From Actinopolyspora halophila DSM 43834 (GTDB lineage: Bacteria > Actinomycetota > Actinomycetes > Mycobacteriales > Pseudonocardiaceae), in NCBI RefSeq assembly GCF_000371785.1, contig NZ_AQUI01000002.1, positions 2,645,276 through 2,709,275 of the forward strand: 64,000 bases of DNA. Reading direction: 5' to 3'. Position 1 is the first letter of the stretch. The number at the start of each line of letters is the position of its first letter. Both the position numbers and the translations under genes were made by a program. Below are positions 1 to 9,339 of this stretch, in pieces. The notes under the pieces are model-generated. The model was not told the origin of the DNA. It ran no database searches and saw only the letters and a list, made by a program, of their open reading frames with translations.

Positions 1-361
1 GCCGTCACGACGGTTCCCTTCTTCGGCCGATGTCTCGCGAACCGCTCCCCTGCTCCGTGCGGGCCGGGGCTCGTGCGTCGTTCGCGGGTGTTTCGCTGTC
101 GGGTTCGGGGTACCCGGTCTCGTCCCGGTTGAAACGATCAGTGGGGGTGGTGTTCGGCACCGCGACCATCGGGGTGCCTCCCGGGGCTGGAGCACGACCC
201 ACCGTTGTCCGTGCATCCCGATCTCCCACACGGGCGGGTTCGATCATTCCCTCGGGACCGGAGTCGTCCTCCAACAGCGGTAGGCCCGTACGGGGATCAC
301 GGTGTGCCGCTCGGTGCTCCTGCGGGGCGCGGCACCGTCGGCGGTGTCCGGCCGGTGTGGT
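1..361. other. window start, no supported gene
   Basis: I see no convincing gene here. On the minus strand the reading frame of the ClpC-like gene continues past its TGA stop (362-364) without another stop until about position 5, but the only start in it is a TTG near 274 with no ribosome site, and its product is a D/E/P/T-rich disordered-looking peptide. It could be a small gene, but the open frame is also what high G+C gives by chance. Confidence 0.3.
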
Positions 362-2734
362 TCACCGTTTCGTGGTGGCGCTGTTCGTTCGGGTGGCGTG
401 GCGTCCGCTGGGGGGATCGTCGATCAGCCGCACGGTCAGGGTGTCCTGTTCGGTGTCCACGCGCAGCCCGGTGCCCTCGGGGTGGTCCTCGTTCATGAGC
501 AGGGTCGCGATGCGGTTGTGCAGTTCCCGCTCGATCACTCTTCTCAGGTGTCGGGCTCCGAATTCGCGGTGATGGCCCCGGTGGACGATCCAGTTCACGG
601 CCGAGTCGGTGATCTCCAGGTGGGTGTTGGTGTTGTGCAGGCGTTTCCTGGTGTCGTCGAGCAGCAGCAGGGCGATCTCGGTGAGTGCTTCGGTGTCGAG
701 TGGTTCGAACGTGACGATCTCGTCGATGCGGTTGATGAACTCGGGCCGGAAGTACGGGGCCAGTTCCTCGGCCGGGTCGGGCCGGTTCTCCGGGGGCTGG
801 TCGAGGGCCCGTCTGGCGCCGATGTTGGAGGTCATGATCACCACGGTGTTGCTGAAGTCGACCGTTTTGCCGGTCGAGTCGGTCAGGCGTCCGGCGTCGA
901 GCACCTGAAGCAGGGTGTTGAGTATGTCGGGGTGGGCTTTTTCGATCTCGTCGAGCAGCAGCACCGAGTAGGGGCGTTTGCGGACGCTGTCGGTGAGTTG
1001 GCCCGCTTCGTCGTGCCCCAGGTAGCCGGGAGGCGCTCCGACGAGGCGGGAGACGCTGTGCTTTTCCTGGAACTCGCCCATGTCGAAGCGGATGGCGCGT
1101 TCGCTCTCCCCGAACAGGGTGGTCGCCAGCGCGCGGGCGAGTTCCGTTTTGCCCACTCCGGTGGGGCCGGTGAACAGGAAACTGCACAGTGGACGTTGCG
1201 GGTCGGCCAGTCCCGCCCTGGCGCGGCGGATCGTTTCGGCGACGGTGCGGGTGGCTCGTTGCTGCCCCACGACGCGTTGTGCGAGGTGTGTCTCCAGTTC
1301 GCGGAGTCTCGCTCGTTCGCCGGTCGCCAGTTCGGTGGTGGGGATTCCCGTTCGTGCGGCGACGATTTCGGCGATCGTCTCGGGGCCCAGCAGCGGTTGT
1401 CGTCGTGCTGTGGTGGTTCGTTCGTGACGCAGCCGCAGGCGTGCGCAGGCGTGGTCGAGCACGTCGACCGCTTTGTCCGGTAGGGACCGGTCGGGGATGT
1501 GACGGCTGGTCAGTTCCGCGGCCCGGTGCAGAGCCTGGTCGTCGATCCGGACGTTGTGGTGCTGTTGGAAGCGTTGCCGCAGTCCCTGCAGGATGTCCAC
1601 CGTTTCGGTCACCGTCGGTTCGGGAACGGTGATCGGGTGCAGCCTGCGTTCCAGGGCGGCGTCCTTTTCGACGTGTCTGCGGTACTCCTCGGTGGTGGTG
1701 GCTCCGATCAGTGGGAGTTCGCCGCGGGCCAGCGCCGGTTTGACGATGGTGGCCGCGTCCAGTGTGCCGTCGCCGGCTCCGGCGCCGACGAGCGCGTGGA
1801 TCTCGTCGACGAAGATCACCAGCCCGGAACGTTGCTCGGCGATCTCGCGGAGCAGTTCGCGCAGGCGTCGCTCGAGGTCACCCCGGTGTTGTGTGCCTGC
1901 GACCACGGCGGTCACGTCCAGCGAGACGAGTCGTTTGCCCGCCAGCGGTGTCGGTGCCGTCCTGTTGGTGATGCGGCGGGCCAGTTCTTCGACGATGGCC
2001 GTTTTGCCCACACCCGGTTCGCCGAGCAGCACCGGGGTGTTCTTGTCGTGGCGGGCCAGCACTTCCGCGATCTGTTCGAGTTGCTGTTCGCGTCCGGTCA
2101 CCGTGGCCGTGTCGTTGGCGGCGTGGGCGGTCATGTCGTTGCCGAATTCGTCCAGCCACGGTGTCGGGCTGGTCTGCTCGTCCGACTCCTCGGAGTGGGT
2201 GCGGGCGCGGTTGCGTTCGCCCTGCTCGATGGCGCGTGCCAGCGCGCGTCCCGCGGCGGAATCGGCGTCGGTGGCCACGCCGAGCAGCAGGTGCCTGGTG
2301 CCCAGTCGGTCCGTGCCCTCGTGGCGTGCCTGCCGGTAGGAGCCGAGCAGCGCGTGCCGCGCGGCCGCGGTCATCCACGGGTTCGGTTCGGTGGCCCCGC
2401 CGGTGGCGTCGCGGGCCCCGGCCAGGGTGCGCAGACTGCGGGCCAGCTGGTCGACGGCCACCCCGGTTTCGCGCAGCATCCGCGCTGTGGGGCCGGTCTG
2501 GGTCAGCGCCCACAGCAGGTGTGTGTCGTCGAGGGCGCTGCTTCCCCAGTCGCGGGCGGCGTGCACGGCGGTGGACAGCACTGTGCGGGCCTGTTCGTCC
2601 AACAGCCCCGCACGCCTGCTGCCGGTATCGTCCGGGGAGGGCTCGGTGCGGGGGTCTTCGGTGGGGGCGCTCAGTAGCTCGTCGAGCAGCGACTCGACTC
2701 CCGGGGACGGGTCGGGGGTGCTGCCGCCACTCAC
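362..2734 (-). CDS. ClpC/ClpA-like AAA+ unfoldase
   Basis: A two-ring AAA+ protein unfoldase of the Clp/Hsp100 family, expected in the cytoplasm. In order: a Clp-N double repeat (roughly residues 40-175), a first AAA module with Walker A GEPGVGKT (near 240) and Walker B VIFVDEIH, then a second module with GPTGVGKT and VLLLDEIEKAH, and a C-terminal D2-small domain. The GTG start at 2734 is chosen because GGAG lies 8 nt upstream; an upstream in-frame start lacks a site. The linker between the two AAA modules is short and shows no coiled-coil M domain or UVR motif. The segment after the second-module sensor (TSNIGA) lacks an obvious I/L/V-G-F loop, the tripeptide that docks ClpP. It may therefore act as a ClpP-independent chaperone. 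It is about 790 residues, close to ClpA in size. Confidence 0.9.
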   Translation of the reverse strand: MSGGSTPDPSPGVESLLDELLSAPTEDPRTEPSPDDTGSRRAGLLDEQARTVLSTAVHAARDWGSSALDDTHLLWALTQTGPTARMLRETGVAVDQLARSLRTLAGARDATGGATEPNPWMTAAARHALLGSYRQARHEGTDRLGTRHLLLGVATDADSAAGRALARAIEQGERNRARTHSEESDEQTSPTPWLDEFGNDMTAHAANDTATVTGREQQLEQIAEVLARHDKNTPVLLGEPGVGKTAIVEELARRITNRTAPTPLAGKRLVSLDVTAVVAGTQHRGDLERRLRELLREIAEQRSGLVIFVDEIHALVGAGAGDGTLDAATIVKPALARGELPLIGATTTEEYRRHVEKDAALERRLHPITVPEPTVTETVDILQGLRQRFQQHHNVRIDDQALHRAAELTSRHIPDRSLPDKAVDVLDHACARLRLRHERTTTARRQPLLGPETIAEIVAARTGIPTTELATGERARLRELETHLAQRVVGQQRATRTVAETIRRARAGLADPQRPLCSFLFTGPTGVGKTELARALATTLFGESERAIRFDMGEFQEKHSVSRLVGAPPGYLGHDEAGQLTDSVRKRPYSVLLLDEIEKAHPDILNTLLQVLDAGRLTDSTGKTVDFSNTVVIMTSNIGARRALDQPPENRPDPAEELAPYFRPEFINRIDEIVTFEPLDTEALTEIALLLLDDTRKRLHNTNTHLEITDSAVNWIVHRGHHREFGARHLRRVIERELHNRIATLLMNEDHPEGTGLRVDTEQDTLTVRLIDDPPSGRHATRTNSATTKR

Positions 2735-2839
2735 GGGACACTCTCCATCTCGGCACGGGGCTGCGCGTGGTGCGGGGCCCACACGGTTCGGCGTCCATCA
2801 TGGACAATGCCGGTCCGGATGTGTGTGGGTGGTCGCCCG

Positions 2840-3505
2840 TCACGCCGCGGACTCGGCGAGCAGTGTGCGCAGTTCGTCGTCGGCCACGGGGCGGAAGTCG
2901 CTGTACCACTGGCCGACAGCGGAGAACGCGGCCGGACGTCGTGGGCACACCACCAGGTCGGCTTCCTCGCCCAACGCGGTGACGGCTTCGGGCGCCCCGA
3001 CCGGCACGGCCAACACGATACGTTGCGGTTCGGACTGCCGGACCCGGCGGATCGCGGCTCGGGCGGTCGCCCCGGTGGCCAGGCCGTCGTCGACGACGAT
3101 CACGTCCCGCCCGCCCAGTTCCACGGGGGGTAGTTGCTGGTAGTCCCGTTCCTGTTGCTGGGCGTGGGAACGTTCCTGTTCGCACTGCTGGTGCAGCTGC
3201 TGTTCGTCGAGACCGAAGGCGCGCAGCAGCCGTTGGTCGTAGGTGGCCGGGCCTTCGGCAGCCACCGCGCCCAGGGCCAGTTCCGGCTGACCGGGGGCCC
3301 CGATCTTGCGGGCCACGCTGGTCCGCACCGGGGCCCGCAGCACGGTGGCCACCTGCACGGCCACCGGGACACCGCCGCGCGCCAGCCCGAGCACCACCGG
3401 GTTGTCCAGCCGGTGCTCGGACAGTTCCTCACCCAGTACCCGTCCGGCGTGCGCGCGGTCGGTGAACACGCTGTCCTCGGGAGCGGGGGTGTCACGTGCT
3501 GGCAT
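2840..3505 (-). CDS. phosphoribosyltransferase family protein
   Basis: A type I phosphoribosyltransferase-fold protein of 221 residues, cytoplasmic. The PRPP-binding motif is clear: a run of hydrophobics followed by VDDGLATGATARAA (about residues 150-165). An ARGG segment (about 43-46) and the KIGAP loop (about 67-71) fit the orphan phosphoribosyltransferases found beside stress and dormancy genes in actinobacteria. The substrate base is not evident, and these proteins often lack a usual purine or pyrimidine hood. The start is ATG with GGAGA about 6 nt upstream. It lies just upstream of the Clp-like gene on the same strand, about 105 bp away, so co-transcription is possible. Confidence 0.85.
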   Translation of the reverse strand: MPARDTPAPEDSVFTDRAHAGRVLGEELSEHRLDNPVVLGLARGGVPVAVQVATVLRAPVRTSVARKIGAPGQPELALGAVAAEGPATYDQRLLRAFGLDEQQLHQQCEQERSHAQQQERDYQQLPPVELGGRDVIVVDDGLATGATARAAIRRVRQSEPQRIVLAVPVGAPEAVTALGEEADLVVCPRRPAAFSAVGQWYSDFRPVADDELRTLLAESAA

Positions 3506-3697
3506 GGTCGTCTCCTCGAGCCGCTCGTCCTGCCGACGGCTGAGCCCCGTGCCTTCTTGGTGCGTCGGCGCGGGGCGGGTTCGTTCGTCCGGGAAGCGGG
3601 ACGATTTCGCTCCCCCGAGTGAATACCCGACCCGGTCCCGTCCCGAAACGACGTAGGCGGCTCGAAAGGACCTCCGGTTCCCGTGCGGGCGGATCCG

Positions 3698-5431
3698 TCA
3701 GTCCCTGAAGGCCCCGATCCGCAGGGTGCGCAGCCGGTTGAGGGCGGCGGCGAGTTCGAACCGGCGGGGGACGGCGAAGTCGCCCACGTAGCGGTCGTCG
3801 ACCGCGTGGATCCCCCGCTTGGTCACCTCCGCGTCGAAGGCGTCCAGCACCTCACGCACGGTGCGTTTCCCGTCGAGCAGTCCCGAGCGGGCGCAGGTGA
3901 CCAGCGCCAGTCCGATTCCGGTCACCTGGCTGGGGTCGACGAGTTGTTCGACGGCGCGCAGCTCCACGGTGGTTTGGCCGAGCGTGAGGGCGTCGGTGCC
4001 GCGGGAGCGCACTTTGGGCCGGTCGGTGTCGATCGAACGCGGGTCGGGCTTGCGCGAGCGCACCGCGGGGAAGGTTTCGGCTTCGCGGTGGCGACCGGTG
4101 GGGGTGCTGGCCAGGCCGCGGGCGCGTTCGGTGACCTCGTAACAGCGGTAGGAGTCCAGCATCAGCACCCGGTCGGCCACGTCCATGTAGTCGCCGGAGC
4201 CGCCCATGACCATCACCGTGGACACGCTGTGCCTTTCGTACAGCGGGCGGATCAGGTCCAGGAAGGGGGTCAGTGGTTCGGAGTCCTTGGCGACCAGTTC
4301 CTGCATCCGCGCGTCACGGATCATCAGGTTGGTGGCGGCGGTGTCCTCGTCCAGCAGCAGCGCCTGGGAACCGGCTTCGACAGCTTCGACGATCGAGGCT
4401 GCCTGCGAGGTCGAGCCCGAGGCGTTGTCGGTGGAGAAGTCGCTGGTGTCGGTTCCGGTGGGCAGGTGGCTGACGAACGGGCTGACATCGACCCGGTTGA
4501 CTCGCCTGCCGTCCTCGGCGCGCACCTTGACCGTGTCCTCGCGGCAGACCACCAGTTCCCTGCCGTCTCCGGGCACGTGGTCGTAGATGCCGTGTTCCAG
4601 CGCGCGCAGCAGCGTGGACTTGCCGTGGAAGCCGCCGCCGACGATGAGGCTGATCCCCTCGGCGATGCCCATCCCCGCCACGCGTCCCCGGTTGGGCAGG
4701 TCGAACTCGACGCGCAGCGAGTCGGGTGAGGAGAACGGAACGGCCTGTTGCAGGGGGCGGTCGTCGATGCCGCTGCGTCGGGGCAGCACCGCCCCGTCGG
4801 CCACGAACGCCACCAGGTTGTGTTGGGGAAGTTGCCTGCGCAGCGCGTCGGTGTCCTCGATGGAGTCGACGAACTCCCGCACACGCTGCTGGTCGGCCGT
4901 TTTCCAGCGCAGTCCGTCCTCGACGGCGGAGGGCAGGTCGCGGCACAGTGCCTGCTCGGCCTGTTTGCCGTCGATGCTGCGGCCTTTGCCCGGCATGTCG
5001 ATGCCCAGGCGCAGCACCACGGCCCCGTCGACGATTTGGCACGAGCTGCGGTCCAGCACCTGCTGGTTGCCCGCGTCCACGCTCAGCTTGCTGTCCCGCA
5101 GTCCGCTGTGCACCGCGCGCACCAGGGCCCCGGCCAGGCCGCGGGCCCGCACCGGGTTCGACCACAGGTCCGCGGGAAAGCCCGCGTGTTCGGGGTCGAC
5201 ACGGACTTCGCACCGGCTGGCGGGCGCGTAGGGGTCCGGCTGGACTTTTTGCACGTCCAGGGTGAAGCCGTCGAACGACCAGTTGCCGCTCAGGGATTTG
5301 TAGCGCCCGTAGCTGGCGCCGTGCATCGACCGTAGTTGTTCGCGCAGCCCTTCGGCGGTCCGTTTGGCGGGAGGGGCGCCTTGTGGCCGCCCACCGTCGG
5401 GGCCTCGATTGTTGCTCGCTCGTTGTGCCAT
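3698..5431 (-). CDS. predicted ABC-class ATPase (PF09818-like)
   Basis: Resembles the ABC_ATPase family of large soluble P-loop proteins with no membrane partner. Visible are an N-terminal conserved block (SMHGASYGRYKSL, about residues 30-42), a Walker A-like loop GGGFHGKSTLL (about 265), the signature-like STSQAASI, and Walker B LLLDEDTAA followed by NLMIRD. The protein has 577 residues with no signal or membrane segment. The molecular role of the family is unknown; nucleic-acid or RNA metabolism has been suggested. The ATG at 5431 is chosen because CGGGGG sits just before it and the upstream in-frame stretch reads as non-coding. It is divergent from the muramidase gene, sharing a 168-bp promoter region. 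Confidence 0.85.
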   Translation of the reverse strand: MAQRASNNRGPDGGRPQGAPPAKRTAEGLREQLRSMHGASYGRYKSLSGNWSFDGFTLDVQKVQPDPYAPASRCEVRVDPEHAGFPADLWSNPVRARGLAGALVRAVHSGLRDSKLSVDAGNQQVLDRSSCQIVDGAVVLRLGIDMPGKGRSIDGKQAEQALCRDLPSAVEDGLRWKTADQQRVREFVDSIEDTDALRRQLPQHNLVAFVADGAVLPRRSGIDDRPLQQAVPFSSPDSLRVEFDLPNRGRVAGMGIAEGISLIVGGGFHGKSTLLRALEHGIYDHVPGDGRELVVCREDTVKVRAEDGRRVNRVDVSPFVSHLPTGTDTSDFSTDNASGSTSQAASIVEAVEAGSQALLLDEDTAATNLMIRDARMQELVAKDSEPLTPFLDLIRPLYERHSVSTVMVMGGSGDYMDVADRVLMLDSYRCYEVTERARGLASTPTGRHREAETFPAVRSRKPDPRSIDTDRPKVRSRGTDALTLGQTTVELRAVEQLVDPSQVTGIGLALVTCARSGLLDGKRTVREVLDAFDAEVTKRGIHAVDDRYVGDFAVPRRFELAAALNRLRTLRIGAFRD

Positions 5432-5599
5432 CCCCCGATGGGTACCCGAGGCGACTGTGAATATCCAATCGTGGTCCGCCCGGCGCGTGCTGCACGTGAC
5501 ACAGCACAAATCCGGTAGTGTCCACCGCGGATCCGGTCAACACGCTGTGTGACCGTTCTTGCACAGTCAGGGTCGTCGACTGCGAGGAGGCTCAACACC

Positions 5600-6433
5600 G
5601 TGATCGCCCTCCGCTCCCCTCGCTCCCGCCGCCGGGAGACGCGCCGAGGCCGTGTGACCGGTACCGCCCGTTTGGCGGGTGCGTTCGCGCTGGCCGTGGC
5701 CGGGTTGGGCAGCACTGCCGCCGCCGTGCCACATCCCGACGGTGTCGCCCCCGCTCCTCGCGATCCCGGCCCGTCCGTGCACGGCATGGACGTCAGTGGC
5801 CACCAGGGCGAGGTGGACTGGCGTGGCGCGTGGAATTCCGGAGCCAGATTCGCCTACGTCAAAGCCACCGAGGGAACCGGGTTCCGCAGCTCCACCTACC
5901 GGGCGCAGTCCTCCGGGGCACGCGCGGTGGGGATGCTGCGGGGCGCCTACCATTTCGGACGTCCCGATGTGTCCGGAGCAGCCGAGCAAGCCCGTTTCTT
6001 CGTGAACCACGGAGGCGACTGGGTGCCCGACGGGCGCACGCTGCCGGGGGTGCTCGACATCGAGTACAACCCCTACGGTCCCGCCGACTGCTACGGGCTG
6101 GGCCCGGCGAGGATGAGCCAGTGGATCGCCGAGTTCAGTGACACCTACCGGGAGTTGACCGGACGTTTCCCCGCCATCTACACCACCAGGAACTGGTGGA
6201 ACACCTGCACCGGGGGAAACACCGGTTTCTCGGGGAACAACCCGCTGTGGGTGGCCCGCTACAGCCCCGAGGTCGGGCAGCTACCCGCGGGCTGGGGCCG
6301 GCACACGATGTGGCAGCACGACAACGGGGGCACCTTCCCCGGCGACCAGAACCTGTTCAACGGCGAGATGGCGGCGTTGAAACGGTTCGCGGCCGGGACG
6401 CCGCGGCAGCGGGCGGCCGCGAACCGGTCGTGA
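5600..6433 (+). CDS. secreted GH25 muramidase (lysozyme)
   Basis: A glycoside hydrolase family 25 protein that would cut the N-acetylmuramic acid-N-acetylglucosamine bond of peptidoglycan. An Arg-rich N-terminus, a hydrophobic stretch (LAGAFALAVAGLG) and an AAA cleavage site form a signal peptide, possibly Tat-type. The mature domain starts with HGMDVSGHQGEVDW, continues with YVKATEGTGF and carries the DIE catalytic motif (VLDIEYN) and the closing MWQHD...DQNLF pattern. The start is a GTG at 5600, preceded by AGGAGG 9 nt upstream; an earlier in-frame GTG at 5549 has no site. The product is 277 residues, a single catalytic domain without a wall-binding module. Likely roles are autolysis or attack on other bacteria. 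Confidence 0.93.
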   Translation: MIALRSPRSRRRETRRGRVTGTARLAGAFALAVAGLGSTAAAVPHPDGVAPAPRDPGPSVHGMDVSGHQGEVDWRGAWNSGARFAYVKATEGTGFRSSTYRAQSSGARAVGMLRGAYHFGRPDVSGAAEQARFFVNHGGDWVPDGRTLPGVLDIEYNPYGPADCYGLGPARMSQWIAEFSDTYRELTGRFPAIYTTRNWWNTCTGGNTGFSGNNPLWVARYSPEVGQLPAGWGRHTMWQHDNGGTFPGDQNLFNGEMAALKRFAAGTPRQRAAANRS

Positions 6434-6460
6434 TCGCCGCGGCCGCCGCCGGGACGTTGC

Positions 6461-7585
6461 CTAGCCGCCGAGGGTTTCCTCGGGGATCGGCTGGCCGTTG
6501 GCGATCGCCTCGAACAGGCGGGAAGCCCGCGAGGAGTCCCACTTGACCACGGACTGGCCGTTCAGCGTGCCGAAACCGGAGATGGGCACGGTGCCGGTGA
6601 CCCCGTTGCCCGAGGAGATGCCGCCCATCGCCCGGGCCAGCCCCGCCAGGTGCCACACGTGGTCGCCGTTGTCCAGCAGGAAGGTGTCGCCTGTCGCCGT
6701 GATCAGCGGGAAGACACGTAGCGGGTTCAGCAGGGTCGCCGGGCTGGTGGCCTTGTCGATGAGGGCACCGAGCAGTTTGCGCTGGTTCTCGATCCGCTGC
6801 AGATCCCCCTCGGGGTAGGCGCGACTGCGCACGAAACCGAGGGCCTGCTGCCCGTCGAGCTGTTGGCACCCCTGCTTCAGGTCGATGCCGGCCTTGGGGT
6901 CGTTCAACGGCTGGTCCAGGCACATCTCCACTCCGCCGACTGATTCGACCAGGCTGGCGAACCCGCCCAGGCCGATCTCGGCGTAGTGGTCCATGTGCAC
7001 CCCGGTGACGTTTTCCACCGTGCGCACCAGCAGCTGCGGGCCCCCGATCGCGAAGGCCGCGTTGAGTTTGTTCCGCCCGTTGCCCGGGATCGGCACCGAC
7101 GAGTCCCGGGGCAGGCTGATCAGCGACGGATCACCGCCACCGGCGGGCACGTGCAGCATCATCATGGTGTCCGTGCGCCTGCCCCCGGCGTCTCCGGCGG
7201 ACAGTTCCTCCCGGCGGGACTCGTCCAGTCCCTGTCTGCTGTCGGAGCCCACCAGCAGCCAGTTGGTGCCCGCAGTGTCGTCGACCCGACCCTGGTAGTC
7301 GTCCAAAGCGCCGGTGCGCTGCAGGGAACTGTCCACGTAGACCACAAGCCCCACCAGCAACAGCACTATCACCAGCAGCGTGATCCCGATGCGACGGCCC
7401 CAGCGTTTCTTCTTCCGCGGAGCGCCCGCCCCCGCCGCGCCGGGCCCGGTGCCGGGCTGTTGCCGTTGGGAGGGGTTCCGGTCGGACGACCGCGAGTCGC
7501 GGTGGTAGTAGTCGTAACCGTTTCCCCGCCGGCCACGGCCCGTGGCGCCACGCCGGTTCGGCTGATTCGCCGACCAATCGCTCAT
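6461..7585 (-). CDS. LytR-CpsA-Psr (LCP) family wall transferase
   Basis: A membrane-anchored LCP protein, a family that transfers polyprenyl-linked glycopolymers to peptidoglycan outside the membrane. It has an N-terminal cytoplasmic tail rich in Arg, Gly and Tyr (residues 1-55), one membrane helix (about 58-80) and an extracellular LCP domain. Conserved features are TNWLLVGSDSRQ, RRTDTMMMLHVP, SLPRDSSVPIPG, NKLNAAFAIGG, and the later RSRAYPEGDLQRIENQR segment carrying the pyrophosphate-binding arginines. It has 374 residues, typical length, with no extra LytR_C domain. It converges with the muramidase gene, 27 bp away; both act on the wall but are not in one operon. Confidence 0.92.
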   Translation of the reverse strand: MSDWSANQPNRRGATGRGRRGNGYDYYHRDSRSSDRNPSQRQQPGTGPGAAGAGAPRKKKRWGRRIGITLLVIVLLLVGLVVYVDSSLQRTGALDDYQGRVDDTAGTNWLLVGSDSRQGLDESRREELSAGDAGGRRTDTMMMLHVPAGGGDPSLISLPRDSSVPIPGNGRNKLNAAFAIGGPQLLVRTVENVTGVHMDHYAEIGLGGFASLVESVGGVEMCLDQPLNDPKAGIDLKQGCQQLDGQQALGFVRSRAYPEGDLQRIENQRKLLGALIDKATSPATLLNPLRVFPLITATGDTFLLDNGDHVWHLAGLARAMGGISSGNGVTGTVPISGFGTLNGQSVVKWDSSRASRLFEAIANGQPIPEETLGG

Positions 7586-7793
7586 GACCGGTAATCTATC
7601 CGGCGCTGGTTCCCCCTTCGACCCCGGTCACCCGAGTGGTGGGTCATTGTCCCGTGCCCACCGGGTCCGTCCGTGTTCGCGGGTCGAACGCCGGCAACAC
7701 GCGAAGCCCGCGCTGCCCCGCGAGCGCCGCAGCGGATGGAATCATCGTCGACGGCTCCTGTTCGTCGCCGATATCGAAGGGCATCCTGCCACC

Positions 7794-9278
7794 ATGAGTG
7801 TCAATGATCAGCCGAGCGATCCGCGGGAAAGCACCGTCGTGGACAACGTCGCCAAACAGCTCCTCGTCGACGGCAAGTGGCGTCCCGCCACCGGCGGTGG
7901 CACGTTCCCGGTCGAGGACCCCTCCACCACGAGGAACCTGTGCTCGGTGGCCGACGCCACCTCCGACGACGCGTTGGAGGCGCTGGCCGCCGCCGACAGG
8001 GCCCAGTCCTCCTGGGCGGCCCATCCTCCGCGGGAACGCGGCGAGATTCTGCGGCGTGCCTTCGAAACGATCACCTCCAGGCACGAGGACCTGGCGCTGT
8101 TGATGACCCTCGAAATGGGCAAACCGCTGGCCGAGTCCCGCGCCGAGATCACCTACGCGGCCGAGTTCTTCCGCTGGTTCGCCGAGGAGGCCGTCCGCAT
8201 CGACGGTGACTACACGGTCTCACCGAACGGCAAAGGCCGGGTGCTGGTGCTGCGCCAGCCGGTCGGCCCCGCGCTGATGGTCACCCCGTGGAACTTCCCG
8301 ATGGCCATGGGAACCCGCAAGATAGGCCCCGCCGTGGCCGCGGGCTGCACCATGGTGATGAAACCGGCTCACCAGACACCGCTGACGATGTTGGCCCTCG
8401 GCGACATTCTCACCGAGGCCGGACTGCCCGACGGGGTGCTCAACATCGTCACCGCCCGCGGTGCCGGCTCGGTGATGCGCCCGATGATCGAGGACGGCCG
8501 GGCCCGCAAACTGACCTTCACCGGATCCACTCCCGTGGGGCGCAAACTGATCGAACAGTCGGCCGGGCAAGTGCTGAACGTGTCCATGGAACTCGGCGGC
8601 AACGCACCCTTCCTCGTGTTCGACGACGCCGATGTGGACGCCGCCGTCGACGGGGCCATGCTGGCCAAGATGCGCAACGTCGGCGAAGCCTGCACCGCGG
8701 CCAACCGGTTCTACGTGCACGACAGCGTCGCCGAGGAATTCACCCGCAAGCTCACCGAGCGCATGGCGGCGCTGCGCGTGGGCCGCGGAGTCGACGACGG
8801 GAGCGAGGTGGGGCCGCTGATCGACGCGGATCAGCTCGACAAGGTCGTCGAACTCGTCGACGACGCGGTCACCAAGGGTGCGCGGGTGGAAACCGGAGGC
8901 AGCCGGGGCGACGGGCAGGGCCACTACTATCTGCCGACGGTACTGACCGGGGTGCCCGCCTCCGCCCGGATGAACCGGGAGGAAATTTTCGGCCCCGTGG
9001 CACCGATCACCACCTTCACCGAGGAGCACGAGGCCACAGCCGCGGCCAACAACACCGAGTTCGGCCTGGTCAGCTACGTCTACACCCGGGATGTGCAACG
9101 CGCGCTGCGGATCAGCGAAACTCTGCAGGCCGGGATGGTGGGGCTCAACCAGGGGGTGGTGTCCAACGCGGCCGCCCCCTTCGGAGGGGTCAAGCACTCC
9201 GGCATCGGACGGGAAGGCGGCAAGGTCGGCATCGACGAGTACCTGGAGACCAAGTACGTGGCCGTCGGCGGTCTGTGA
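7794..9278 (+). CDS. NAD(P)-dependent aldehyde dehydrogenase, succinate-semialdehyde type
   Basis: An aldehyde dehydrogenase of 494 residues, closest by eye to the GabD succinate-semialdehyde group that oxidises its substrate to succinate. Motifs include TPWNFPMAM (about residue 165), FTGSTPVGR, the general base in ELGG and the catalytic cysteine in GEACTAANRF (about 300), then EEIFGPVAP and the C-terminal PFGGVKHSGIGREGG. The ATG at 7794 is used; the upstream open frame is non-coding. A GntR-type regulator converges from the other side and may control it, but no operator is visible in front of this gene. Substrate assignment is tentative since many aldehyde dehydrogenases share these motifs. 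Confidence 0.9.
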   Translation: MSVNDQPSDPRESTVVDNVAKQLLVDGKWRPATGGGTFPVEDPSTTRNLCSVADATSDDALEALAAADRAQSSWAAHPPRERGEILRRAFETITSRHEDLALLMTLEMGKPLAESRAEITYAAEFFRWFAEEAVRIDGDYTVSPNGKGRVLVLRQPVGPALMVTPWNFPMAMGTRKIGPAVAAGCTMVMKPAHQTPLTMLALGDILTEAGLPDGVLNIVTARGAGSVMRPMIEDGRARKLTFTGSTPVGRKLIEQSAGQVLNVSMELGGNAPFLVFDDADVDAAVDGAMLAKMRNVGEACTAANRFYVHDSVAEEFTRKLTERMAALRVGRGVDDGSEVGPLIDADQLDKVVELVDDAVTKGARVETGGSRGDGQGHYYLPTVLTGVPASARMNREEIFGPVAPITTFTEEHEATAAANNTEFGLVSYVYTRDVQRALRISETLQAGMVGLNQGVVSNAAAPFGGVKHSGIGREGGKVGIDEYLETKYVAVGGL

Positions 9279-9296
9279 CCGCCCGGGACGCGCCAC

Positions 9297-9330
9297 CGCA
9301 CCCGGGCCGGTTCGAGCCCACCCGGGTGCG
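9297..9330. terminator. bidirectional hairpin between convergent genes
   Basis: A perfect 10-bp inverted repeat (CGCACCCGGG / CCCGGGTGCG) around a 14-nt loop lies between the stops of the aldehyde dehydrogenase and GntR genes. There is no T-tract, which is usual for actinobacterial terminators. Confidence 0.6.
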
Positions 9331-9339
9331 CGGGTGCGG

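Noticed and set aside
5-361. possible readthrough extension of the ClpC-like protein past its TGA
   Set aside because: The C-terminal domain already ends normally before the stop; the extension is disordered-looking and without start or conserved motif.
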